Positions 43,987 through 52,924 of a DNA stretch of 64,000 nt are shown here, one piece after another. The stretch is from JACQFK01 sp964619955 (GTDB taxonomy: Bacteria > Planctomycetota > MHYJ01 > JACPRB01): the NCBI GenBank assembly GCA_964619955.1, contig CAZUJF010000027.1, forward strand, positions 5,153 through 69,152, read 5' to 3'. The first letter of the stretch is position 1, and each line of letters begins with the position of its first letter. Both the position numbers and the translations under genes were made by a program. The notes under the pieces were generated by a model. The model made no database searches, was not told the DNA's origin, and worked only from the letters and a program-made list of their open reading frames with translations.

Positions 43987-45216
43987 ATGCAGGCCCGCTT
44001 CCCGACTTGGAAAATCGCCGCCCTCGTGGCCGGCGCGGCGCTTGTCTTGCTCGTCGGGTTCATTGTCTGGGTGGAGTCCGTCGCTTCCCGCCGCTGGGCG
44101 GAACTGCAGCAGCGCGTGCCGGTGCTCATCGCGGAGGCGCGGGCGAGGGAGAAGCGGCGCCCCGTGCTGCGCGGGGAGGCGCTGCCCGGCAACGCGTGGG
44201 ACGACTACGCGCAGGCGCTGGCCGCGATCACGGGACTCAAGACCCACGAACTGCGCGAGTTCGTGAATCGCACGCCCAAGGCGGACCGCGCCAAGGCTGA
44301 GGCGACCGTCGCGGCTTTTGAGGGCTGCCTGGCACACGTGAGCACCGGCGCGCAAAGGGCCGAGGGGACCTACCCCCTGAATTATGAGAAGGGATTCGAA
44401 GCGAACCTGCCCTATCTGTGGGGCGCGACGTGCCTGGCGGAACTGACGGCCTGCAAAGCGCGCTTCCTCGCGGAGGCGAAAAGGCCGCAGGAAGCGATCA
44501 GCCTCCTGCTCGACGGCCTGCAGTTCAGCCTGGATCTCGGCCGAAACACGATGCTCACCGCGGAGATGGGTTCGTGGTTGATTCTGAAGACGGTGATGGA
44601 CGAACTGAAGGACGTGGCGCTGGATCCCCTCGTGAAGGACGTCGCCTGGGCGGACCTGGCCCGCGCCTTGGAACGGCTGGATGAGGGCTTCCCGAACCAT
44701 GGAGAGTCGCTTCTGGCCGAGACGGCGGTCTATGCGGCGAGCGCGTCGCAAAAGGCGATGGGGAATCTCTTGGAGCATCCAGAGCTGTGGTCCCAATGGC
44801 GCTTCGGCTTCTCGGGCCGGATCGTGCTCGCTGACGCGGTCCGGACCCACGAGGCCTGGAGCCGGCGGGCGGCGAAGGTCTGCCGCGGAACCTGGATCGA
44901 CCTGGGCCGGATGGCGGGGGAACTCGAAGGCCTCCGCCAGTCGGAGAAAAATCCGATCCTAAAGAATAACCTGCCAAATCTCTTTATGGCCCGCGCCGGC
45001 CTCGAACGGCGCGCGCAGCTGCGCCTGCTCCGGATGGCCGTGGGACTCCGGGCCTCCGGCGCGCTCAAGCCGCTTGAGGACCCCTTCGGCGGTAAGCTGC
45101 ACGGCGACAGCGGCAAACTCTGGAGCGTCGGGCCGGATGGGGTGGACGACGGCGGCGTGGGCTATTGGCAACACCAGCACACGGGCGACATCGTCCTGAA
45201 CCTTCCCAAGCGCTGA
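43987..45216 (+). CDS. Membrane-anchored protein with a GVDDGG-type C-terminus
   Basis: 409 residues: one N-terminal membrane helix (about 10-30), a large helical extracytoplasmic domain, and the end DPFGGKLHGDSGKLWSVGPDGVDDGG. That closing motif recurs in many PVC surface proteins. The function is unknown. It is 10 bases downstream of the third small protein and likely belongs to the same sigma-54-driven unit. Confidence 0.65.
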   Translation: MQARFPTWKIAALVAGAALVLLVGFIVWVESVASRRWAELQQRVPVLIAEARAREKRRPVLRGEALPGNAWDDYAQALAAITGLKTHELREFVNRTPKADRAKAEATVAAFEGCLAHVSTGAQRAEGTYPLNYEKGFEANLPYLWGATCLAELTACKARFLAEAKRPQEAISLLLDGLQFSLDLGRNTMLTAEMGSWLILKTVMDELKDVALDPLVKDVAWADLARALERLDEGFPNHGESLLAETAVYAASASQKAMGNLLEHPELWSQWRFGFSGRIVLADAVRTHEAWSRRAAKVCRGTWIDLGRMAGELEGLRQSEKNPILKNNLPNLFMARAGLERRAQLRLLRMAVGLRASGALKPLEDPFGGKLHGDSGKLWSVGPDGVDDGGVGYWQHQHTGDIVLNLPKR

Positions 45217-45298
45217 GGCCGAGCCGCCGCGCTGCGCGCCGTAAGCGGAGCGATGGAGAAGCCTCGAACTTTCCGGCCGCCCGGGCTACTCATCGCGC

Positions 45299-46453
45299 AT
45301 GAATTCGATCCGCCTGGCCTGCCGCAGCGGGGCGCTGCTCCTCCTGCTCGCGGGGCGTTCGCTCGGACAAGCGGCCGACGCCGGAGAAATCCTGCGCGAC
45401 CCCGGCTTCGAGGCCGTGCCGGCCGGCCTCCTGCCCTCCCCCGGTCCGGGCCGGGACTGGGAGGTCCAGCGGCACGGACGCGCCGTGATCCAGGACCGGC
45501 TCGTCGTCGCCTGCGTCGAAGGTCCCGAGACGGCGAAGTCGGGACGGAAATCGCTCTCCCTCTCGATCCCCAAGGACACCGTCGGCTTCGAGTTCGTCAC
45601 GGTCGGCCAGCGCCACCGGATACCCGCGGCCCTCGAGGTCGAGGCCTCCGTCTGGGTCCGCTGGACCGGCGGCCCCGCAGCGCCGCCTCCAGGCGCGAAC
45701 GCGACGTCGGGCCACCCCTCCGCGATCGTCTCGTTCTGGGCGCGGCACCGGGACGGCACGGGCGACTTCGCCGGGCGCGACGAGTGGCTCTTTGACGGAC
45801 GCTGGACCCGGCTCTCCTTCCGACTCCGCGCGACCGACCCCGGAGAGGCGACGCTCGTCTACGTCTCCCTGCTCCCGAACCAGAAGCCCGCGGACACGAC
45901 GGTGCTCGTGGACGACTTCTCGCTCCGGACGATCGACGAGCCGGGGGAGGCGGAGCTGCGCGAAGGCGAACTCGTGAAGGACGCCGGCTTCGAGGGCCAG
46001 AAAACCGGGACCGTGTCCCCGCCCTGGTCCTATGCGGGCATCGGCGGCACGGGCATCCCGGGTCTGATCGTCGGGGACGCGGGGGCGCGCCACGTGAGGA
46101 TGTCCATGGGGCGGAACACGACGAACTTCGAGTCCGCCCAACTCTGGCAGCCGCTCGACCTGCGGGAGGGCGTGCGGTACGAGATCCGCGCGAAGATCCG
46201 CTGGGACGATCAGGCCGCCGGCACTCCCGCCCCCATCGTCAACTACGGGATCTATCACGAGGCTTCGCGGACCTGGTACGGGCCCGTCGACCAGGTGCTC
46301 GAGAAGACCCCCGACTGGAGAACCTACCGCTTCGCCCACGTCCCGCCGTATGGAGGACCCTGGAAGCTCTACGTGCAGCTCAACGGCTGGGGCAACTTCG
46401 GCAACGGGGTCACGGTGTCCGTCGACGACGTCGGCTGCCGCCCGGCGAAGTGA
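45299..46453 (+). CDS. Secreted protein with two carbohydrate-binding-like domains
   Basis: 384 residues with a signal peptide (about 1-25). Two beta-sandwich domains each begin with the same type of segment: LRDPGFEAVPAG (about 32) and VKDAGFEGQKTG (about 226), a pattern typical of CBM_4_9-like modules; each ends with a VDDFS/VDDVG segment. No catalytic residues are recognised. The role may be glycan attachment (inference). Confidence 0.7.
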   Translation: MNSIRLACRSGALLLLLAGRSLGQAADAGEILRDPGFEAVPAGLLPSPGPGRDWEVQRHGRAVIQDRLVVACVEGPETAKSGRKSLSLSIPKDTVGFEFVTVGQRHRIPAALEVEASVWVRWTGGPAAPPPGANATSGHPSAIVSFWARHRDGTGDFAGRDEWLFDGRWTRLSFRLRATDPGEATLVYVSLLPNQKPADTTVLVDDFSLRTIDEPGEAELREGELVKDAGFEGQKTGTVSPPWSYAGIGGTGIPGLIVGDAGARHVRMSMGRNTTNFESAQLWQPLDLREGVRYEIRAKIRWDDQAAGTPAPIVNYGIYHEASRTWYGPVDQVLEKTPDWRTYRFAHVPPYGGPWKLYVQLNGWGNFGNGVTVSVDDVGCRPAK

Positions 46454-46495
46454 CCCTGCAGCCCTAGCGCCACATCCCGAATCGGCCACTGAGGA

Positions 46496-47023
46496 GTGGG
46501 TTTCTCATCACGTCACGTGGTAGCATTGCATTGGCTCATGTTCTCAAGAACACCGCCGTCGCCTGCCGTAGTAGCTGTACTTGGAATTGTTCTTGATTTG
46601 CTGGCATTCGCAACAGGCATCCTTACTGAAAACGTCGCAGTGGCTGGCGACTTCAGAGCTTCGGGAATCTTCTTGGTCATGGTAGTCCCCTATCTACTTG
46701 GCAACGTTCTTGCAATCCGCTACTGCCATCGCTCATTCCTGGAGCCCAATGCAAAGAGGTTTCTAGGGATGGCAGTCTATGGCGTCTATCTTGGGGTTTT
46801 CGTTTCAACTTTGGCATTCGCTCTGCCCTATATTGGCCTCTACCCCTCCGTGCCTGCGCTAGGAGTGCTGCTTCTTCAGGAAGTCTTTACCCAAATACCT
46901 CTGACTGCCACCAAGAATCGGGAGCTCTTCTGGCTCTGCGTGCTCACCCTCAACGCGGGCACCTGGGTAGGTGTGATGAGCATTTACTCATGGACTGTGC
47001 GAGGCAGACGGACCCTGCTGTGA
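46496..47023 (+). CDS. Small polytopic membrane protein of unknown function, low GC
   Basis: Up to 175 residues from GTG 46496; ATG 46538 (MFSRTPPS) is an alternative start. Four membrane helices are predicted (about 24-44, 56-76, 90-112, 120-172 containing two). Codon use is clearly less GC-rich than its neighbours, so transfer is likely. No family was recognised. Confidence 0.55.
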   Translation: MGFSSRHVVALHWLMFSRTPPSPAVVAVLGIVLDLLAFATGILTENVAVAGDFRASGIFLVMVVPYLLGNVLAIRYCHRSFLEPNAKRFLGMAVYGVYLGVFVSTLAFALPYIGLYPSVPALGVLLLQEVFTQIPLTATKNRELFWLCVLTLNAGTWVGVMSIYSWTVRGRRTLL

Positions 47024-47072
47024 GGGTCGATGATCCGGAGCGGGACTGCTTCAAGGCGTAAGCGCCCTTCGA

Positions 47073-48965
47073 CTACCTCGAGAGCGGCGCGCCTTCCTTC
47101 AGCCAGGCCTCGGTGTAGACGACACAGCGCAGAGTGGACCCGGACGAGCCCAGATGGTAGATCAGACCGCCGGGCGCCTGCGCCAGCGACAGGTAGCCGC
47201 CGGGACCCTCGACCTTGCGCAGCCGCCAGCTCCGGCCGTCGTCCTGAGAGAACGCGGCGAACGTGCCGCCGCCGGGCAGCAACTCCTTCTTGTTGTCGAA
47301 GCTCACGAGGAGCAGCGCGCCGCTCGCCAGCTTGAGCGCCGCCGCCTTCTGTCCGACGCCGATCCCGGGGAACGGCGAGGGCAGCGCCTGCCAGCTCTCC
47401 CCTGCATCCCCGGACAGCAGGATCGGCAGCGGATTCGGTCCGCGCAGGAACGCGAGATAAGCGCCGTCGTCGCGCTGGACCACCGCGGGATGGATGGCGT
47501 ACGCGCCCGCCGCCTTCCGCATATCCCCCTGCCCCACCGTCCAGGTCTTGCCGCCGTCGCCGCTGCCCAGCACCCGCTCGTCGCGGTGGCCGAAGTCGCC
47601 GTCCGCCGCCAGCACCAGCCGGCCGTCCCGGGCCACGAACGCCGAGCAGGGCTGGCTCATGCGCCGGGGATCCTCGCGCGTCAGGAAAATCCGCGGCGCC
47701 GACCAGGTCGCCCCGTTGTCGTCGGAACTGCGCAGCCCTTCCGCAGCGTCGTCCCAGCCGCTGAGCGACTGCGTGAAGAAGTGGTGCAGCCGGCCGCCCT
47801 CTCGCAGCAGCACCGGCGCGTGCGTGTTGCAGTCCGCGACGCCGAAGAAGAACGACGGCGCATCCCAGCGCTCGGCGCCCGCCCGCAGCCGCGACGCCGC
47901 CTGGGCCGTCTCGCGCCCCTCCTCCTGCGTGCAGGTGTACCAGACCGCCAGCACGTCGCCGTTGGGACAGACCGCCAGCGCCGTGTAATGATTCCAGGCG
48001 CCGTAGATCGGCCCCCACTGGTCCTTCGCGACCGCCAAACCCTGACTCAACGGCGCGAAGTACGGCTGCGCGGGATCCGGTCCTCCCTGCGGCGCGGGAG
48101 TCTGCCTCACGTCCCGCTGGTTCAGCGGCGCTTCCTCGGCCGGCAGCGGCTTCGTCGCGGGGGCTTCGCCCAGCACGACGCGGAACCCGGTCGCGCGGTG
48201 GGCGTCCTCGGGGAGTTGGGCCGAGCGGTTCGCGGAGCGGGCGTAGCGGACCGCGCCGAGCTTGTGGGACGCGGACAGGAAACTCCAGCCCCGGGTCACG
48301 CGCGCCGCGGCGTCCGCGCGGCCGACGGGGTCCGTCTGCAGTCCGGCGACATACGGCCCGTAGCCGTCCAGACACCACTCGGCCACGTTGCCGTGCATGT
48401 CGTGCAGACCCCAGGGGTTGGGCGGGTACGCGCCCACGGCCACGGGACGACTGAGGCGCTTGCCGTCCGAGCCGATGCCGAAGTGGGCCTGCTGCGCTGT
48501 CAGCGTCTCCCCGCCGGAATACGGCGTGGTCGTGCCGGCCCGGCAGGCGTACTCCCACTCCGCCTCCGTCGGCAGACGGTAGGGCCGGCCTTCCTGCTTC
48601 GAGAGCCAGGCGCAGAACGCCACGGCCTGCGTCCAGGTCACCAGGACCACGGGTTCGTCGTCCGCCCGGCTGCCCGAGTGCCGCCCTCGATGGCTCTTGT
48701 GCGCCGGATCAAAACGCTCGTACTGGGCGTTCGTGACCTCGGTGGCTCCCAGGTAAAAAGCCCGGCTGATGCGGACCGGATGGGCCGGCGCCTCGTCCCA
48801 GTCCCGAAGATCCCACTCCTCCCGGGTCCGGGGCGGCGTCTCCCCCTGCCCCATGACGAAGTCCCCGGCCTCGATGCGGACCAGCTTCATGCCCGCCGAG
48901 TTGTCGATGACCCGGTCGGGCTCCTGTCCGAGAGCAGCCAGGCAGAGCAGGAACACGGATTCCAT
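47073..48965 (-). CDS. Secreted SUMF1-type domain fused to a sialidase-like propeller
   Basis: 630 residues from ATG 48965 with a short signal peptide. Residues about 20-280 are an FGE-sulfatase-modifying/SUMF1 domain (GDFVMGQGETPP, TNAQYERF, YRLPTEAEWEYACRAGT, WGLHDMHGNVAEW, TRGWSFLSA). The cysteines of true FGE (CxxxxC near the end) are absent, so it is not expected to make formylglycine. Residues about 340-630 are a BNR/sialidase-like propeller (SSDDNGATWSAP, GSGDGGKTW, SGDAGESWQALPSP, SQDDGRSWRL). An extension toward 49769 is antisense to the apbE gene and is rejected. Confidence 0.82.
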   Translation of the reverse strand: MESVFLLCLAALGQEPDRVIDNSAGMKLVRIEAGDFVMGQGETPPRTREEWDLRDWDEAPAHPVRISRAFYLGATEVTNAQYERFDPAHKSHRGRHSGSRADDEPVVLVTWTQAVAFCAWLSKQEGRPYRLPTEAEWEYACRAGTTTPYSGGETLTAQQAHFGIGSDGKRLSRPVAVGAYPPNPWGLHDMHGNVAEWCLDGYGPYVAGLQTDPVGRADAAARVTRGWSFLSASHKLGAVRYARSANRSAQLPEDAHRATGFRVVLGEAPATKPLPAEEAPLNQRDVRQTPAPQGGPDPAQPYFAPLSQGLAVAKDQWGPIYGAWNHYTALAVCPNGDVLAVWYTCTQEEGRETAQAASRLRAGAERWDAPSFFFGVADCNTHAPVLLREGGRLHHFFTQSLSGWDDAAEGLRSSDDNGATWSAPRIFLTREDPRRMSQPCSAFVARDGRLVLAADGDFGHRDERVLGSGDGGKTWTVGQGDMRKAAGAYAIHPAVVQRDDGAYLAFLRGPNPLPILLSGDAGESWQALPSPFPGIGVGQKAAALKLASGALLLVSFDNKKELLPGGGTFAAFSQDDGRSWRLRKVEGPGGYLSLAQAPGGLIYHLGSSGSTLRCVVYTEAWLKEGAPLSR

Positions 48966-49091
48966 CCCGGATAAGGTAGCGCAACGGGGGAAGCCCGGGG
49001 GTTCGAATGTGATTTTTCGGCTTCTGTTTTCTCTCCGCCGGCGGTGTATCTTGGAGGAGAGTCCGACTTCCCTCCCGACCCCGGAGGCTTC
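48966..49091. other. Divergent intergenic region
   Basis: 126 bases between the minus-strand SUMF1-sialidase gene and the plus-strand ApbE gene. It has a T-rich stretch (49009-49030) and GTATCTTGGAGGAG just before the ApbE start; TATCTT may be a -10 box. No other signal is seen. Confidence 0.4.
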
Positions 49092-49991
49092 GTGAATCGA
49101 CGTCGCTTTCTCGCCCTCGCCGCGGGCGCCGCCGGACTCAGCCTGGCGAAGCCCCTTGAGCGCGTCGAACGGCGCGCCCACGCCCTCGGCAGCAAGATCT
49201 CCCTCGTCGCGTATCACGAAGATCGTGCGAACGCTGAAGCCGCGATCGACGCCTCGTTCGCCGCCCTCGACGCCATCGAGGACGTCATGAGCCTCTACCG
49301 TCCAGGCAGCCAGCTGCGCCGCCTCAACAGCGACGGCGTCCTGGATCAGCCCCATCCCGATCTCGTCACCGTGCTCCAGGCGGCGATCGACTGGTCGCGC
49401 CGCACGAACGGCGCCTTCGACCCGACCGTGCAGCCGCTCTGGGAGTCGGACGACTTCGAAGCCGCCCACGCCCGCGTCGACTGGCGCAGCGTCGAGGTCG
49501 GCCCCCACCGCCTCCGGCTCGCGCCCGGTCAGGCCGTCACGCTCAACGGCATCGCCCAGGGTTTCGCGGCCGACCGCGTCCGCGACGTGCTCCGCGCCCA
49601 CGGCGTCCGCCAGGCCCTCGCCGACACCGGCGAGATCGCCGGACTCGGCCGCCCCTGGCGCATCGGCATCCAGCACCCGCGCCTCCCCGACGCCTACGTC
49701 GCCCTCGCCGAACTCCGGGACCGCGTCATGGCGACCTCCGGCGACTACGCCACCACCTCCACCCGCCACCTCGTCGATCCTGCGACGGGCCGCGCGCCGA
49801 CGACCCTCTCGAGCGTGACGATCCTCGCGCCCACGGGACTCGAGGCGGACGCGCTCTCGACCGCCGTCTGCGTCCTCGGTCCCGAGCGCGGCCTGGAGCT
49901 GCTCCGCTCCCGGCCGGACGTCGACGCGCTGCTCATCCTGAAAGACGGCCGCAGCATCGCCACCCCGAAGTTCCCGGAGCTGCGCGCATGA
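49092..49991 (+). CDS. apbE: FAD:protein FMN transferase (ApbE)
   Basis: Attaches FMN through a phosphoester to Thr of flavoproteins outside the cytoplasm. 299 residues from GTG 49092 (GGAGG five bases upstream), with a Tat-like N-terminus NRRRFLALAAG. ApbE motifs: MSLYRPGSQLRRLN, NGAFDPTVQPLW, GVRQALADTGEIAGLG, DRVMATSGDY, HLVDPATGRAP and LEADALSTAV. Its stop overlaps the next gene, which encodes its likely target with a DATSGAT flavinylation motif. Confidence 0.92.
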   Translation: MNRRRFLALAAGAAGLSLAKPLERVERRAHALGSKISLVAYHEDRANAEAAIDASFAALDAIEDVMSLYRPGSQLRRLNSDGVLDQPHPDLVTVLQAAIDWSRRTNGAFDPTVQPLWESDDFEAAHARVDWRSVEVGPHRLRLAPGQAVTLNGIAQGFAADRVRDVLRAHGVRQALADTGEIAGLGRPWRIGIQHPRLPDAYVALAELRDRVMATSGDYATTSTRHLVDPATGRAPTTLSSVTILAPTGLEADALSTAVCVLGPERGLELLRSRPDVDALLILKDGRSIATPKFPELRA

Positions 49992-51025
49992 CGCCGCTCG
50001 CGCTCGCCGTCCTCTGCCTCCTCCCGCTCCAGGCCCCCAAGGACAAGCCGAAAGCGGAGATCCAGGCGCTCATCAAGAAGGTCGGCACGACGCCGCCCGA
50101 CTGGTTCGCGGCGACCCCGCTCAACTATCCGAAGACGCTGGACCTCAGCTGGCCGGACCCCCCGCCGGGCAGTCCCTGGGACCCGAGCAAGAACGTCGGG
50201 CAGTTCATCTGGACCTCGATCAACGAGAACGAGGGCCGCTGGAAGGAGGGCGTCCGCTTCCTGCACCACCTGCTCACCGTGAACCAGAAGAACCCGGTGC
50301 TCGTGAAGCGCACGATGGCCGCGCTCGCGAACATGTACCACAACCTGCACGAGGACTGGGCGCGCGCCGCCTTCTGGTGGGAGAAGGCGGGCGAGCTCAC
50401 GAACACCGACCTCGCCCATTGCTACTTCAAGCTCGGATCGAAGGCGATGGCGGCGGAGATCCTCAAGGGCTACCCCGCCGACAGCAGCCGCCACTGCAAC
50501 GTCGCGCGGCTCTGGGCGGAACTGGGCGACATCGACAAGGGGCTCAGGATGGCGCTGCAGACGGCGCAGTCGATGCCGGACGTGGGCTTCCTCGCGGCCG
50601 GCGACATCTGCCGCGTCGCGGGCCGCTTCCCGGAGGCGCTCGCCCACTACCAGAAGGTCGTGGACGCGCCGTCGGGCGGACGGGATCTCAAGCAGTCGAA
50701 GGACCGCGCGACGGCGAGCCTCCAGGCGATCAAGCTCGTCGACACGCTCGACCTGAAGCGGGTGCCGGACGGGACCTACCGCGATTCCAGCATCGGCTAC
50801 TCGGGCCAGGTGACGGTGGAGACCACGATCGCGGGCGGGAAGATCACGGGCGTCCGCGTCACGCAGCACACCGAGAAACAATACTACTCGGCGATCACGG
50901 ACACGGCGCGCCAGCTCATCGCGAAGCAGGGGGCGAAGGGCGTCGACGCCACCAGCGGCGCGACGATCACGTCCGAGGCCATCATCAACGCCTCCCTGAA
51001 GGCCCTCAGCAAGGGCCAGAAGTGA
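49988..51025 (+). CDS. TPR-like secreted protein with C-terminal FMN-binding domain
   Basis: 345 residues with a signal peptide (MTPLALAVLCLLPLQA). Residues about 40-240 are helical repeats (TPR-like); the last 90 residues are an FMN_bind domain (YSGQVTVETTIAGGKITGVRV, then DATSGATITSEAIINASLKAL). The Thr at about position 326 in SGAT is the expected site of covalent FMN. It lies between ApbE and a polyferredoxin, with overlapping ends, so it probably carries electrons outside the cytoplasmic membrane. Confidence 0.9.
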   Translation: MTPLALAVLCLLPLQAPKDKPKAEIQALIKKVGTTPPDWFAATPLNYPKTLDLSWPDPPPGSPWDPSKNVGQFIWTSINENEGRWKEGVRFLHHLLTVNQKNPVLVKRTMAALANMYHNLHEDWARAAFWWEKAGELTNTDLAHCYFKLGSKAMAAEILKGYPADSSRHCNVARLWAELGDIDKGLRMALQTAQSMPDVGFLAAGDICRVAGRFPEALAHYQKVVDAPSGGRDLKQSKDRATASLQAIKLVDTLDLKRVPDGTYRDSSIGYSGQVTVETTIAGGKITGVRVTQHTEKQYYSAITDTARQLIAKQGAKGVDATSGATITSEAIINASLKALSKGQK

Positions 51026-52821
51026 TCCGGCTCGACGTCTTTCTCCCCTTCTTCCGGAAGCGGAAGAAGACCGAAGCGCCCGGCCGGCCGATTCCTGTGC
51101 TCTGGAGGCCGCTGCGCTCGGATCCGGAGACGGGCCGCAAGGGCCTCATCCGCCGCGCGCTCCTGAAGATCGGCGGGACCTGGCTGTCCTCGCCCGTGCG
51201 CCGTCTCGTGCAGGCCCTGTGCTTCCTCGCGTTCGTCGCGCTCTTCGTCTGGGTCTGCTGGCCCTACGGCGGGACGAACTACGCGCAGCACCGGGAGTCG
51301 AAGGAGAAGATCGCCGCCGAGTTCTTCCTCATCATCGATCCGCTCGTGAGCCTCTCGACGGCGATCGCGGCCCGGAGCTGGGTCTGGTCGCTCACGGCGG
51401 CGGGCGTCGTCCTCGCCGTCTGCATCTTCATCCCGCGGGGGTTTTGCGGCTACGTCTGCCCGCTCGGAACGGTGATCGACCTCTTCGACTGGGCGGTGGG
51501 CAAACGCTTCAAGCGCTGGAAGCTGCCGGACGGGAATCGGGGCTGGTGGGTGCATCTCAAATACTACCTGCTGCTCGCCTGCCTGGTCGCCGGGCTCTTC
51601 GGCGTCCTGCTCACCGGCTTCGTGGCGGCGATCCCCGTCGTCACGCGGGCCTTCCTCTTCCTCGTGAAGCCCCTGCAGCTCGGGATGACGAAGGGCTGGT
51701 ACCTCAACACGGGCTTCAACGCGGGCCACGTCGTTTCGATCCTGCTCTTCCTCGGGGTGCTCTTCCTCGGCGTCTTCCGCCGGCGCTTCTGGTGCCAGTA
51801 CGTCTGCCCGACGGGCGCGGTCTTTTCGCTGGGCAACCTCTTCCGGGCGACGGAGCGCAAGGTGGAGGCCTCGTGCATCTCCTGCAACAAGTGCATCGAG
51901 ATCTGCCCCTTCGACGCCATCAAGGCCGACTTCACGACGCGCGGGACGGAGTGCACGCTCTGCCAGAGCTGCGGCGGGGTCTGTCCGACCCATTCGATCA
52001 AGTTCGTGGACCGCTGGGATCAGAAGGATTTGAAGAAAGAGGAGACGGGCGCGGAGGGACGTCCGACGCGGCGCGGCTTCCTCACGGGCGCGCTGGCGGG
52101 ATCGGCGACGGCCGTCACGATGCCCGTGGCGTGGGGGAGCTCCGGGAAGCCGCTGCCGGTGCGGCCGCCCGGGAGCCTCCCGGAGCGCCAGTTCATGGGG
52201 GCCTGCATCCGCTGCGGCGCGTGTTTCCAGGCCTGTCCGAACGACGTCCTGCAGCCGATGGGCTTCGAGCAGGGCCTGGAGGGTTTGTGGACGCCGCGGG
52301 TCGTCGCGAACTGGGCGGGCTGCGAAGCGACCTGCAACAACTGCGGCCAGGTCTGTCCCACCGGCGCGATCCGCGCGCTCCCGATCGAGGAGAAACGCGT
52401 CGCGCGCATGGGGCTGGCGCGGGTCGAGTCGAGCTGTCTGCCGCTCGCGGGCAAGGAGGCCTGCCGGCTCTGCGTGGACGAATGCACGGCGGCGGGCTAC
52501 CACGCGATCGAGTTCATGCGGGTGCATCCGACGCTCGACGACAAAGGGTTGCCGATCGACGGCTCGGGCTTCGCGGCGCCGGTGGTGCTCGCGGACAAGT
52601 GCGTGGGCTGCGGCCTCTGTCAGACGCGCTGCCACGTGATCAACGTGAAGGAGAAGCGTCTGCTCTCCTCGGTCGCCATCGTGGTCGAGGCGGGCGCCGG
52701 CCTGGAGGACCGGATCTCCCATGGTTCCTATCTCGCGTTGCGCGAGCAGGAGCGCAAGGCCAAGGCTCCGGCGCCGCCCTCCGACGACGCCTATCTCCCG
52801 GATTTCCTGAAGGACAAGTAG
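51022..52821 (+). CDS. NapH/NapG-like fused membrane polyferredoxin
   Basis: 599 residues from GTG 51022. The N-terminal part resembles NapH/NosR: about five membrane helices, two CxxxCP loops (CGYVCPLGTV, CQYVCPTGAV) and two 4Fe-4S motifs (CISCNKCIEICP, CTLCQSCGGVCP). A Tat-like RRGFLTGALAGSATA stretch then joins a NapG/MauM-like ferredoxin with CIRCGACFQACP, CNNCGQVCP, CRLCVDEC and CVGCGLCQTRC. In other bacteria these are separate proteins. It should transfer electrons between the quinone pool and the flavinylated partner. The start overlaps the FMN-bind stop. An extension upstream to 50377 is rejected. Confidence 0.88.
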   Translation: MIRLDVFLPFFRKRKKTEAPGRPIPVLWRPLRSDPETGRKGLIRRALLKIGGTWLSSPVRRLVQALCFLAFVALFVWVCWPYGGTNYAQHRESKEKIAAEFFLIIDPLVSLSTAIAARSWVWSLTAAGVVLAVCIFIPRGFCGYVCPLGTVIDLFDWAVGKRFKRWKLPDGNRGWWVHLKYYLLLACLVAGLFGVLLTGFVAAIPVVTRAFLFLVKPLQLGMTKGWYLNTGFNAGHVVSILLFLGVLFLGVFRRRFWCQYVCPTGAVFSLGNLFRATERKVEASCISCNKCIEICPFDAIKADFTTRGTECTLCQSCGGVCPTHSIKFVDRWDQKDLKKEETGAEGRPTRRGFLTGALAGSATAVTMPVAWGSSGKPLPVRPPGSLPERQFMGACIRCGACFQACPNDVLQPMGFEQGLEGLWTPRVVANWAGCEATCNNCGQVCPTGAIRALPIEEKRVARMGLARVESSCLPLAGKEACRLCVDECTAAGYHAIEFMRVHPTLDDKGLPIDGSGFAAPVVLADKCVGCGLCQTRCHVINVKEKRLLSSVAIVVEAGAGLEDRISHGSYLALREQERKAKAPAPPSDDAYLPDFLKDK

Positions 52822-52924
52822 GCTCCGGGTAAGAGCGGGAGGCTTCTTACGGCGGGCTTGCCATTTCCCTTCATGAACCGTAATTCATCTCCGCCTCACG
52901 TCCCCCTCATCTCCTTGGGAGAGT

